Shown: in pieces, positions 48,193 through 62,200 of the stretch
How the letters are laid out: each line of letters opens with the position of its first letter
Position numbering within the stretch: position 1 is the first letter of the stretch
From: Haematobia irritans
Taxonomy: Eukaryota; Arthropoda; Insecta; Diptera; Muscidae
Assembly: GCF_050003625.1 (NCBI RefSeq)
Contig: NC_134398.1
Coordinates: forward strand, 110,006,171 to 110,070,170
Length of the DNA: 64,000 nt
Direction: 5' to 3'
The notes under the pieces: generated by a model
The model's input: only the letters and a program-made list of their open reading frames with translations
The model's database searches: none
What the model was told of the DNA's origin: nothing
Made by a program: the position numbers and the translations under genes

Positions 48193-49123
48193 AAGGGTGA
48201 TTTGTTAAGAGCTTGATAACTTTTTTTTTAAAAAACGCATAAAATTTGCAAAATCTCATCGGTTCTTTATTTGAAACGTTAGATTGGTCCATGACATTTA
48301 CTTTTTGAAGATAATTTCATTTAAATGTTGACCGCGGCTGCGTCTTAGGTGGTCCATTCGGAAAGTCCAATTTTGGGCAACTTTTTCGAGCATTTCGGCC
48401 GGAATAGCCCGAATTTCTTCGGAAATGTTGTCTTCCAAAGCTGGAATAGTTGCTGGCTTATTTCTGTAGACTTTAGACTTGACGTAGCCCCACAAAAAAT
48501 AGTTTAAAGGCGTCAAATCGCATGATCTTGGTGGCCAACTTACCGGTCCATTTCTTGAGATGAATTGTTCTCCGAAGTTTTCCCTCAAAATGGCCATAGA
48601 ATCGCGAGCTGTGTGGCATGTAGCGCCATCTTGTTGAAACCACATGTCAACCAAGTTCAGTTCTTCCATTTTTGGCAACAAAAAGTTTGTTAGCATCGAA
48701 CGATAGCGATCGCCATTCACCGTAACGTTGCGTCCAACAGCATCTTTGAAAAAATACGGTCCAATGATTCCACCAGCGTACAAACCACACCAAACAGTGC
48801 ATTTTTCGGGATGCATGGGCAGTTCTTGAACGGCTTCTGGTTGCTCTTCACTCCAAATGCGGCAATTTTGCTTATTTACGTAGCCATTCAACCAGAAATG
48901 AGCCTCATCGCTGAACAAAATTTGTCGATAAAAAAGCGGATTTTCTGCCAACTTTTCTAGGGCCCATTCACTGAAAATTCGACGTTGTGGCAGATCGTAA
49001 GTCTATTCATGATGAAATGTCAAAGCATACTGAGCATCTTTTTCTTTGACACCATGTCTGAAATCCCACGTGATCTGTCAAATACTAATGCATGAAAATC
49101 CTAACCTCAAAAGAATCACCCTT
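48193..49123 (-). mobile_element. Tc1/mariner-superfamily element, copy 2, internally deleted
   Basis: The element is 931 bp, with TA at 48191-48192 and 49124-49125 and the same AAGGGTGATT inverted ends as copy 1. The two copies are almost identical in shared parts but have different internal deletion endpoints. Here the N-terminal side stops sooner (after about 5 codons), and roughly 18 more codons upstream of the catalytic half are kept. It lies between arrays C and D, outside the tandem units. Confidence 0.92.
48298..49010 (-). pseudogene. Mariner-type transposase copy 2, N-terminal half deleted
   Basis: The ATG at 49010 (- strand) starts the same N terminus as copy 1, but the deletion junction about 13 bases later moves translation out of frame. 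The catalytic half is open from just after the junction to the stop at 48298. It carries the same triad (F-S-D-E-A, Q-Q-D-G-A, R-S-C-D-L; 36 residues between the last two). Differences from copy 1 are few: M for I near the second catalytic D, and N for D five residues after the third. The DNA-binding region is missing. The apparent 217-codon start is a TTG inside the frame, not a true initiator. Confidence 0.87.
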
Positions 49124-49125
49124 TA

Positions 49126-49231
49126 CTATCTCGGAAACTAAGTGTTTTCAGGACAATTTTTACTCAATTATACTCTTTAAAATACATCATTTGTACTAAA
49201 TACGGACATTTTTTTTTCAAATTTAGCAAAA
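49126..49231. other. Host flank left of array D
   Basis: AT-rich DNA with no match that I can see to the flanks of arrays A-C, so array D appears to be an independent insertion or has lost its original flank. It ends TTTAGCAAAA before ACAAGTAAGG. Confidence 0.5.
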
Positions 49232-49475
49232 ACAAGTAAGGAAAGTCTAAAGTCGGGCGGGGCCGACTATATTATACCCTGCATCACTTTGTAGATCTAA
49301 ATTTTCGATACCATATCACATCCGTCAAATGTGTTGGGGCTATATATAAAGGTTTGTCCCAAATACATACATTTAAATATCACTCGATCTGGACAGAATT
49401 TGATAGACTTCTACAAAATCTATAGACTCAAAATTTAAGTCGGCTAATGCACTAGGGTGGAACACAATGTTAGTA
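49232..49475 (-). repeat. 248-bp terminal module opening array D (reverse orientation)
   Basis: It reads ACAAGTAAGG at 49232 and ends at TAGTA near 49475, the reverse complement of the modules closing arrays A-C. A single copy is present. It is joined to the tail of the first D unit by a poly-A/T run. Confidence 0.88.
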
Positions 49476-50143
49476 AAAAAAATATGGGAAACATTTAAAT
49501 CTGGAGCAATTTTAAGAAAACTTCGCAAAAGTTTATTTATGATTTATCGCTCGATATATATGTATTAGAAGTTTAGGAAAATTAGAGTCATTTTTACAAC
49601 TTTTCCACTAAGCAGTGGCGATTTTACAAGGAAAATGTTGGTATTTTGACCATTTTTGTCGAAATCAGAAAAACATATATATGGGAGCTATATCTAAATC
49701 TGAACCGATTTCAACCAAATTTGGCACGCATAGCTACAATGCTAATTGTACTCCCTGTGCACAACTTCAGCTAAATCGGAGCAAAAAATTGGCCTCTGTG
49801 GTCATATGAGTGTAAATCGGGCGAAGTGGGCAAATGAGTGTAAATCGGGCGAAAGCTATATATGGGAGCTATATCTAAATCTGAACCGATTTGGCTGATA
49901 TTTTGCAAGTTTTTCGAGACTCATAAAATATTCGGATGTACGGAATTTGAGAAAGTTCGGTTGATATACACGGCAATTATGACCAGATCGGTGAAAAATA
50001 TATATGGCAGCTATATCTAAATCTGAACAGATTTTTTCCAAAATCAATAGGGATCGTCTTTGAGCCGAAAAAGGACCCTATACCAAATTTTAAGACAGTC
50101 GGACTAAAACTGCGAGCTGTACTTTGCACACAAAAATACATCA

Positions 50144-50210
<67 letters not shown>

Positions 50211-53200
50211 GGCAGACAGACAGACGGACATCGCTAAATCGACTCAGAATTTAATTCTAAGACGATCGATATACTAAACGATGGGTCTCAGACTTTTCCT
50301 TCTTGGCGTTACATACAAATGCACAAACTTATTATACCCTGTACCACAGTAGTGGTGAAGGGTATAAAAATATGGGAAACATTTAAATCTGAAACAATCT
50401 TAAGGAAACTTCGCAAAAGTTTATTTATGATTTATCGCTCGATATATATGTATTACAAGTTTAAGAAAATTAGAGTCATTTTTTCAACTATTCGACTAAG
50501 CAGTGGCGATTTTACAAGGAAAATGTTGCTATTTTGACCATTTTTGTCGAAATCAGAAAAACATATATATGGGAGCTATATCTAAATCTGAACCGATTTC
50601 AACCAAATTTGGCACGCATAGCAGCAATGCTAATTCTACTCCCTGTGCAAAATTTCAACTAAATCGGAGCAAAAAATTAGCCTCTGTGGTCATATGAGTG
50701 TAAATCGGGCGAAAGCTATATATGGGAGCTATATCTAAATCTGAACCGATTTCAACCAAATTTGGCACGCATAGCTACAATGCTCATTCTACTCCCTGTG
50801 CAAAATTTCAATTAAATCGGAGTAAAAGATTGGCCTCTGTGGTCATATGAGTGTAAATCGGGCGAAAGTTATATATGGGAGCTATATCTAAATCTGAACC
50901 GATTTCCACCAAATTTGACACGCATAGCTATAATGCTAATTCTACTCCCTGTGCAAAATTTCAACTAAATCGGAGCAAAAATTGGCCTCTGTGGACAAAG
51001 GAGTGTAAATCGGGCGAAAGCTATATATGGGAGCTATATCTAAATCTGAACCGATTTGGATGATATTTTGCAAGTTTTGCGAGACTCATAAAATATTGGG
51101 ATGTACGGAATTTGAGGAAGATCGGTTGATATACACGCCAATTATGACCAGATCGATGAAAAATATATATGGCAGCTATATCTAAATCTGAACAGATTTT
51201 TTCCAAAATCAATAGGGATCGTCTGTGAGCCGAAACAGGACCCCATACCAAATTTTAGAACAATCGGACTAAAACTGCGAGCTGTACTTTGCACACAAAA
51301 ATACATCAACAGACAGACAGACGGACAGACAGACGGACAGACAGACGGACATCGCTAAATCGACTCAGAATTTAATTCTAAGACGATCGGTATACTAAAC
51401 GATGGGTCTCAGACTTTTCCTTCTTGGCGTTACATACAATTGCACAAACTTACTATACCCTGTACCACAGTAGTGGTGAAGGGTATAAAAATATGGGAAA
51501 CATTTAAATCTGGAGCAATTTTAAGAAAACTTCGCAAAAGTTTATTTATGATTTATCGCTCGATATATATGTATTAGAAGTTTAGGAAAATTAGAGTCAT
51601 TTTTACAACTTTTCCACTAAGCAGTGGCGATTTTACAAGGAAAATGTTGGTATTTTGACCATTTTTGTCGAAATCAGAAAAACATATATATGGGAGCTAT
51701 ATCTAAATCTGAACCGATTTCAACCAAATTTGGTACGCATAGCTACAATGCTAATTATACTCCCTGTGCGAAATTTCAACTAAATCGGAGCAAAAAATTG
51801 GCCTCTGTGGTCATATGAGTGTAAATCGGGCGAAAGCTATATATGGGAGCTATATCTAAATCTGAACCGATTTCAACCAAATTTGGCACGCATAGCTACA
51901 ATGCTAATTATACTCCCTGTGCAAAATTTCAACTAAATCGGAGCAAAAACTTGGCCTCTGTTATCATTTGAGTGTAAATCGGGCGAAAGCTATATATGGG
52001 AGCTATATCTAAATCTGAACCGATTTCAACCAAATTTGACACGCATAGCTACAATGCTAATTCTACTCCCTGTGCAAAATTTCAACTAAATCGGAGCAAA
52101 AAATTGGCCTCTGTGGTCATTTGAGTGTAAATCGGGCGAAAGCTATATATGGGAGCTATATCTAAATCTGAACCGATTTCAACCAAATTTGACACGCATA
52201 GCTACAATGCTAATTCTACTCCCTGTACAAAATTTCAACTAAATCGGAGCAAAAAATTGGCCTCTGTGGGCAAATGAGTGTAAATCGGGCGAAAGCTATA
52301 TATGGGAGCTAAATCTAAATCTGAACCGATTTCCACCAAATTTGACACGCATAGCTATAATGCTCATTCTACTCCCTGTGCAAAATTTCAACTAAATCGG
52401 AGCAAAAAATTGGCCTCTGTGGACAAAGGAGTGTAAATCGGGCGAAAGCTATATATGGGAGCTATATCTAAATCTGAACCGATTTGGATGATATTTTGCA
52501 AGTTTTTAGAGACTCATAAAATATTTGTATGTACGGAATTTGAGGAAGATCGGTTGATATACACGCCAATTATGACCAGATCGGTGAAAAATATATATGG
52601 CAGCTATATCTAAATCTGAACCGATTTTTTCCAAAATCAATAGGGATCGTCTTTGAGCCGAAACAGGACCCCATACCAAATTTTAGGACAATCGGACTAA
52701 AAGTGCGAGCTGTACTTTGCACACAAAAATACATCAACAGACAGAAAGACAGACGGACAGACGGACATCGCTAAATCGACTCAGAATTTAATTCTAAGAC
52801 GATCGGTATACTAAACGATGGGTCTCAGACTTTTCCTTCTTGGCGTTACATACAAATGCACAAACTTATTATACCCTGTACCACAGTAGTGGTGAAGGGT
52901 ATAAATATGCGAAACATTTAAATCTGAAGCAATTTTAAGGAAACTTCGCAAAAGTTTATTTATGATTTACCGCTCGATATATATGTATTAGAAGTTTAGG
53001 AAAATTAGAGTCATTTTTACAACTTTTCCACTAAGCAGTGGCGATTTTACAAGGAAAATGTTGGTATTTTGACCATTTTTGTCGAAATCAGAAAAACATA
53101 TATATGGGAGCTATATCTAAATCTGAACCGATTTCAACCAAATTTGGCACGCATAGCTACAATGCTAATTCTACTCCCTGTGCAAAATTTCAACTAAATC

Positions 53201-56200
53201 GGAGCACAAAATTGGCCTCTGTGGTCATATGAGTGTAAATCGGGCGAAAGCTATATATGGGAGCTATATCTAAATCTGAACCGATTTCAACCAAATTTGG
53301 TACGCATAGCTACAATGTTAATTATACTCCCTGTGCGAAATTTCAACTAAATCGGAGCAAAAAATTGGCCTCTGTGGTCATATGAGTGTAAATCGGGCGA
53401 AAGCTATATATGGGAGCTATATCTAAATCTGAACCGATTTTTTCCAAAATCAATAGGGATCGTCTGTGAGCCGAAACAGGACCCCATACCAAATTTTAGA
53501 ACAATCGGACTAAAACTGCGAGCTGTACTTTGCACACAAAAATACATCAACAGACAGACAGACAGACGGACAGACAGACGGACATCGCTAAATCGACTCA
53601 GAATTTAATTCTAAGACGATCGGTATACTAAACGATGGGTCTCAGACTTTTCCTTCTTGGCGTTACATACAATTGCACAAACTTACTATACCCTGTACCA
53701 CAGTAGTGGTGAAGGGTATAAAAATATGGGAAACATTTAAATCTGGAGCAATTTTAAGAAAACTTCGCAAAAGTTTATTTATGATTTATCGCTCGATATA
53801 TATGTATTAGAAGTTTAGGAAAATTAGAGTCATTTTTACAACTTTTCCACTAAGCAGTGGCGATTTTACAAGGAAAATGTTGGTATTTTGACCATTTTTG
53901 TCGAAATCAGAAAAACATATATATGGGAGCTATATCTAAATCTGAACCGATTTCAACCAAATTTGGTACGCATAGCTACAATGCTAATTATACTCCCTGT
54001 GCGAAATTTCAACTAAATCGGAGCAAAAAATTGGCCTCTGTGGTCATATGAGTGTAAATCGGGCGAAAGCTATATATGGGAGCTATATCTAAATCTGAAC
54101 CGATTTCAACCAAATTTGGCACGCATAGCTACAATGCTAATTATACTCCCTGTGCAAAATTTCAACTAAATCGGAGCAAAAAATTGGCCTCTGTGGTCAT
54201 TTGAGTGTAAATCGGGCGAAAGCTATATATGGGAGCTATATCTAAATCTGAACCGATTTCAACCAAATTTGACACGCATAGCTACAATGCTAATTCTACC
54301 CCCTGTGTAAAATTTCAACTAAATCGGAGCAAAAAATTGGCCTCTGTGGTCATTTGAGTGTAAATCGGGCGAAAGCTATATATGGGAGCTATATCTAAAT
54401 CTGAACCGATTTCAACCAAATTTGGCACGCATAGCTACAATGCTAATTATACTCCCTGTGCAAAATTTCAACTAAATCGGAGCAAAAACTTGGCCTCTGT
54501 TATCATTTGAGTGTAAATCGGGCGAAAGCTATATATGGGAGCTATATCTAAATCTGAACCGATTTCAACCAAATTTGACACGCATAGCTACAATGCTAAT
54601 TCTACCCCCTGTGTAAAATTTCAACTAAATCGGAGCAAAAAATTGGCCTCTGTGGTCATTTGAGTGTAAATCGGGCGAAAGCTATATATGGGAGCTATAT
54701 CTAAATCTGAACCGATTTCAACCAAATTTGACACGCATAGCTACAATGCTAATTCTACTCCCTGTACAAAATTTCAACTAAATCGGAGCAAAAAATTGGC
54801 CTCTGTGGGCAAATGAGTGTAAATCGGGCGAAAGCTATATATGGGAGCTAAATCTAAATCTGAACCGATTTCCACCAAATTTGACACGCATAGCTATAAT
54901 GCTCATTCTACTCCCTGTGCAAAATTTCAACTAAATCGGAGCAAAAAATTGGCCTCTGTGGACAAAGGAGTGTAAATCGGGCGAAAGCTATATATGGGAG
55001 CTATATCTAAATGTGAACCGATTTGGATGATATTTTGCAAGTTTTTAGAGACTCATAAAATATTTGTATGTACGGAATTTGAGGAAGATCGGTTGATATA
55101 CACGCCAATTATGACCAGATCGGTGAAAAATATATATGGCAGCTATATCTAAATCTGAACCGATTTTTTCCAAAATCAATAGGGATCGTCTTTGAGCCGA
55201 AACAGGACCCCATACCAAATTTTAGGACAATCGGACTAAAAGTGCGAGCTGTACTTTGCACACAAAAATACATCAACAGACAGAAAGACAGACGGACAGA
55301 CGGACATCGCTAAATCGACTCAGAATTTAATTCTAAGACGATCGGTATACTAAACGATGGGTCTCAGACTTTTCCTTCTTGGCGTTACATACAAATGCAC
55401 AAACTTATTATACCCTGTACCACAGTAGTGGTGAAGGGTATAAATATGCGAAACATTTAAATCTGAAGCAATTTTAAGGAAACTTCGCAAAAGTTTATTT
55501 ATGATTTATCGCTCGATATATATGTATTAGAAGTTTAGGAAAATTAGAGTCATTTTTACAACTTTTCCACTAAGCAGTGGCGATTTTACAAGGAAAATGT
55601 TGGTATTTTGACCATTTTTGTCGAAATCAGAAAAACATATATATGGGAGCTATATCTAAATCTGAACCGATTTCAACCAAATTTGGCACGCATAGCTACA
55701 ATGCTAATTCTACTCCCTGTGCAAAATTTCAACTAAATCGGAGCAAAAAATTGGCCTCTGTGGTCATATGAGTGTAAATCGGGCGAAAGCTATATATGGG
55801 AGCTATATCTAAATCTGAACCGATTTCAACCAAATTTGGTACGCATAGCTACAATGTTAATTATACTCCCTGTGCGAAATTTCAACTAAATCGGAGCAAA
55901 AAATTGGCCTCTGTGGTCATATGAGTGTAAATCGGGCGAAAGCTATATATGGGAGCTATATCTAAATCTGAACCGATTTCAACCAAATTTGGCACGCATA
56001 GCTACAATGCTAATTATACTCCCTGTGCAAAATTTCAACTAAATCGGAGCAAAAAATTGGCCTCTGTGGTCATTTGAGTGTAAATCGGGCGAAAGCTATA
56101 TATGGGAGCTATATCTAAATCTGAACCGATTTCAACCAAATTTGACACGCATAGCTACAATGCTAATTCTACTCCCTGTACAAAATTTCAACTAAATCGG

Positions 56201-59200
56201 AGCAAAAAATTGGCCTCTGTGGGCAAATGAGTGTAAATCGGGCGAAAGCTATATATGGGAGCTAAATCTAAATCTGAACCGATTTCCACCAAATTTGACA
56301 CGCATAGCTATAATGCTCATTCTACTCCCTGTGCAAAATTTCAACTAAATCGGAGCAAAAAATTGGTCTTTGTGGACAAAGGAGTGTAAATCGGGCGAAA
56401 GCTATATATGGGAGCTATATCTAAATCTGAACCGATTTGGATGATATTTTGCAAGTTTTTAGAGACTCATAAAATATTTGTATGTACGGAATTTGAGGAA
56501 GATCGGTTGATATACACGCCAATTATGACCAGATCGGTGAAAAATATATATGGCAGCTATATCTAAATCTGAACCGATTTTTTCCAAAATCAATAGGGAT
56601 CGTCTTTGAGCCGAAACAGGACCCCATACCAAATTTTAGGACAATCGGACTAAAAGTGCGAGCTGTACTTTGCACACAAAAATACATCAACAGACAGAAA
56701 GACAGACGGACAGACGGACATCGCTAAATCGACTCAGAATTTAATTATAAGACGATCGGTATACTAAACGATGGGTCTCAGACTTTTCCTTCTTGGCGTT
56801 ACATACTAATGCACAAACTTATTATAACCTGTACCACAGTAGTGGTGAAGGGTATAAATATGCGAAACATTTAAATCTGAAGCAATTTTAAGGAAACTTC
56901 GCAAAAGTTTATTTATGATTTATCGCTCGATATATATGTATTAGAAGTTTAGGAAAATTAGAGTCATTTTTACAACTTTTCCACTAAGCAGTAGCGATTT
57001 TACAAGGAAAATGTTGGTATTTTGACCATTTTTGTCGAAATCAGAAAAACATATATATGGGAGCTATATCTAAATCTGAACCGATTTCAACCAAATTTGG
57101 CACGCATAGCTACAATGCTAATTCTACTCCCTGTGCAAAATTTCAACTAAATCGGAGCAAAAAATTGGCCTCTGTGGTCATATGAGTGTAAATCGGGCGA
57201 AAGCTATATATGGGAGCTATATCTAAATCTGAACCGATTTCATCCAAATTTGGTACGCATAGCTACAATGTTAATTATACTCCCTGTGCGAAATTTCAAC
57301 TAAATCGGAGCAAAAAATTGGCCTCTGTGGTCATATGAGTGTAAATCGGGCGAAAGCTATATATGGGAGCTATATCTAAATCTGAACCGATTTCAACCAC
57401 ATTTGGCACGCATAGCTACAATGCTAATTATACTCCCTGTGCAAAATTTCAACTAAATCGGAGCAAAAAATTGGCCTCTGTGGTCATTTGAGTGTAAATC
57501 GGGCGAAAGCTATATATGGGAGCTATATCTAAATCTGAACCGATTTCAACCAAATTTGACACGCATAGCTACAATGCTAATTCTACTCCCTGTACAAAAT
57601 TTCAACTAAATCGGAGCAAAAAATTGGCCTCTGTGGGCAAATGAGTGTAAATCGGGCGAAAGCTATATATGGGAGCTAAATCTAAATCTGAACCGATTTC
57701 CACCAAATTTGACACGCATAGCTATAATGCTCATTCTACTCCCTGTGCAAAATTTCAACTAAATCGGAGCAAAAAATTGGTCTTTGTGGACAAAGGAGTG
57801 TAAATCGGGCGAAAGCTATATATGGGAGCTATATCTAAATCTGAACCGATTTGGATGATATTTTGCAAGTTTTTAGAGACTCATAAAATATTTGTATGTA
57901 CGGAATTTGAGGAAGATCGGTTGATATACACGCCAATTATGACCAGATCGGTGAAAAATATATATGGCAGCTATATCTAAATCTGAACCGATTTTTTCCA
58001 AAATCAATAGGGATCGTCTTTGAGCCGAAACAGGACCCCATACCAAATTTTAGGACAATCGGACTAAAAGTGCGAGCTGTACTTTGCACACAAAAATACA
58101 TCAACAGACAGAAAGACAGACGGACAGACGGACATCGCTAAATCGACTCAGAATTTAATTATAAGACGATCGGTATACTAAACGATGGGTCTCAGACTTT
58201 TCCTTCTTGGCGTTACATACTAATGCACAAACTTATTATAACCTGTACCACAGTAGTGGTGAAGGGTATAAATATGCGAAACATTTAAATCTGAAGCAAT
58301 TTTAAGGAAACTTCGCAAAAGTTTATTTATGATTTATCGCTCGATATATATGTATTAGAAGTTTAGGAAAATTAGAGTCATTTTTACAACTTTTCCACTA
58401 AGCAGTAGCGATTTTACAAGGAAAATGTTGGTATTTTGACCATTTTTGTCGAAATCAGAAAAACATATATATGGGAGCTATAACTAAATCTGAACCGATT
58501 TCAACCAAATTTGGCACGCTTAGCTACAATGATAATTCTACTCCCTGTGCAAAATTTCAACTAAATCGGAGCAAAAAATTGGCCTCTGTGGTCATATGAG
58601 TGTAAATCGGGCGAAAGCTATATATGGGAGCTATATCTAAATCTGAACCGATTTCAACCAAATTTGGCACGCATAGCTACAATGCTAATTATACTCCCTG
58701 TGCAAAATTTCAACTAAATCGGAGCAAAAAATTGGCCTCTGTGGTCATTTGAGTGTAAATCGGGCGAAAGCTATATATGGGAGCTATATCTAAATCTGAA
58801 CCGATTTCAACCAAATTTGACACGCATAGCTACAATGCTAATTCTACCCCCTGTGCAAAATTTCAACTAAATCGGAGCAAAAAATTGGCCTCTGTGGTCA
58901 TTTGAGTGTAAATCGGGCGAAAGCTATATATGGGAGCTATATCTAAATCTGAACCGATTTCCACCAAATTTGACACGCATAGCTATAATGCTAATTCTAC
59001 TCCCTGTGCAAAATTTTAACTAAATCGGAGCAAAAAATTGGCCTCTGTGGACAAAGGAGTGTAAATCGGGCGAAAGCTATATATGGGAGCTATATCTAAA
59101 TCTGAACCGATTTGGATGATATTTTGCAAGTTTTTCGAGACTCATAAAATATTTGTATGTACGGAATTTGAGGAAGATCGGTTGATATACACGCCAATTA

Positions 59201-62200
59201 TGACCAGATCGGTGAAAAATATATATGGCAGCTATATCTAAATCTGAACCGATTTTTTCCAAAATCAATAGGGATCGTCTTTGAGCCGAAACAGGACCCC
59301 ATACCAAATTTTAGGACAATCGGACTAAAAGTGCGAGCTGTACTTTGCACACAAAAATACATCAACAGACAGAAAGACAGACGGACAGACGGACATCGCT
59401 AAATCGACTGAGAATTTAATTATAAGACGATCGGTATACTAAACGATGGGTCTCAGACTTTTCCTTCTTGGCGTTACATACTAATGCACAAACTTATTAT
59501 ACCCTGTACCACAGTAGTGGTGAAGGGTATAAATATGCGAAACATTTAAATCTGAAGCAATTTTAAGGAAACTTCGCAAAAGTTTATTTATGATTTATCG
59601 CTCGATATATATGTATTAGAAGTTTAGGAAAATTAGAGTCATTTTTACAACTTTTCCACTAAGCAGTAGCGATTTTACAAGGAAAATGTTGGTATTTTGA
59701 CCATTTTTGTCGAAATCAGAAAAACATATATATGGGAGCTATATCTAAATCTGAACCGATTTCAACCAAATTTGGCACGCATAGCAACAATGCTAATTCT
59801 ACTCCCTGTGCCAAATTTCAACTAAATCGGAGTTAAAAATTGGACTCTGTGGTCATATGAGTGTAAATCGGGCGAAAGCTATATATGGGAGCTATATCTA
59901 AATCTGAACCGATTTCAACCAAATTTGGCAAGCATAGCAATAATGCAAATTCTACTCCCTGTGCAAAATTTCAACTAAATCGGAGTTAAAAATTGGCCTT
60001 TGTGGTCATATGAGTGTAAATCGGGCGAATGCTATATATGGGAGCTATATCTAAATCTGAACCGATTTCAACCAAATTTGGCACTCATAGCTACAATGCT
60101 CATTCTACTCCCTGTGCAAAATTTCAACTAAATCGGAGCAAAAATTATGACTCTGTGGTTATTTGAGTGTAAATCGGTTGAAAGCTATATATGGGAGCTA
60201 TATCTAAATCTGAACCGATTTCAACCAAATTTGACACGCATAGCTATAATGCTAATTCTACTCCCTGTGCAAAATTTCAACTAAATTGAAGGAAAAAATT
60301 AGGCTCTGTGGGCAAATGAGTGTAAATCGGGCGAAAGCTATATATGGAAGCTATATCTAAATCTGAACCGATTTGGATGATATTTTGCAAGTTTTTTGAG
60401 ACTCATAAAATATTGGGATGTACGGAATTTGAGGAAGATCGGTTGATATACACGCCAATTATGACCAGATCGGTGAAAAATATATATGGCAGCTATATCT
60501 AAATCTGAACCGATTTTTCAATAGTCTTTCAACAGACAGACAGACGGACAGCGCTAAATCGACTCAGAATTTAATTCTAAGACGATCGGTATACTAAACG
60601 ATGGGTCTCAGACTTTTCCTTCTTGGCGTTACATACAAATGCACAAACTTATTATACCCTGTACCACAGTAGTGGTGAAGGGTATAAAAATATGGGAAAC
60701 ATTTAAATCTGGAGCAATTTTAAGAAAACTTCGCAAAAGTTTATTTATGATTTATCGCTCGATATATATACATTAGAAGTTTAAGAAAATTAGAGTCATT
60801 TTTACAACTTTTCAACTAAATCGGAGCAAAAAATTGGCCTCTGTGGTCATATGAGTGTAAATCGGGCGAAAGCTATATATGGGAGCTATATCTAAATCTG
60901 AACCGATTTCAACCAAATTTGGTACGCATAGCTACAATGCTAATTATACTCCCTGTGCGGAATTTCAACTAAATCGGAGCAAAAAATTGGCCTCTGTGGT
61001 CATATGGGTGTAAATCGGGCGAAAGCTATATATGGGAGCTATATCTAAATCTGAACCGATTTCAACCAAATTTGGCACGCATAGCTACAATGCTAATTCT
61101 ACTCCCTGTGCAAAATTTAAACTAAATCGGAGCAAAAAATTGGCCTCTGTGGTCATATGACTGTAAATCGGGCGAAAGCTATATATGGGAGCTATATCTA
61201 AATCTGAACCGATTTCAACCAAATTTGACACGCATAGCTACAATGCTAATTCTACCCCCTGTGTAAAATTTCAACTAAATCGGAGCAAAAAATTGGCCTC
61301 TGTGGTCATTTGAGTGTAAATCGGGCGAAAGCTATATATGGGAGCTATATCTAAATCTGAACCGATTTCAACTAAATTTGACACGCATAGCTACAATGCT
61401 AATTCTACTCCCTGTACAAAATTTCAACTAAATCGGAGCAAAAAATTGGCCTCTGTGGGCAAATGAGTGTAAATCGGGCGAAAGCTATATATGGGAGCTA
61501 AATCTAAATCTGAACCGATTTCCACCAAATTTGACACGCATAGCTATAATGCTAATTCTACTCCCTGTGCAAAATTTCAACTAAATCGGAGCTAAAAATT
61601 GGCCTCTGTGGACAAAGGAGTGTAAATCGGGCGAAAGCTATATATGGGAGCTATATCTAAATCTGAACCGATTTCAACCAAATTTGGCACTCATAGCTAC
61701 AATGCTAATTCTACTCCCTGTGCAAAATTTAAACTAAATCGGAGCAAAAAATTGGCCTCTGTGGTCATATGAGTGTAAATCGGGCGAAAGCTATATATGG
61801 GAGCTATATCTAAATCTGAACCGATTTCAACCAAATTTGGTACGCATAGCTACAATGCTAATTATACTCCCTGTGCGAAATTTCAACTAAATCGGAGCAA
61901 AAAATTGGCCTCTGTGGTCATATGAGTGTAAATCGGGCGAAAGCTATATATGGGAGCTATATCTAAATCTGAACCGATTTCAACCAAATTTGGCACGCAT
62001 AGCTACAATGCTAATTCTACTCCCTGTGCAAAATTTCAACTAAATCGGAGCAAAAAATTGGCCTCTGTGGTCATATGAGTGTAAATCGGGCGAAAGCTAT
62101 ATATGGGAGCTATATCTATCTGATAATCTGAACCGATTTCAACCAAATTTGACACGCATAGCTATAATGCTAATTCTACTCCCTGTGCAAAATTTCAACT

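Noticed and set aside
18026..50231. Frames starting MSVCLSVCLSV with apparent low-complexity signal peptide
   Set aside because: The SVCL repeat is simply translated (GTCTGTCTGTCT). There is no mature protein downstream beyond the repeat block.
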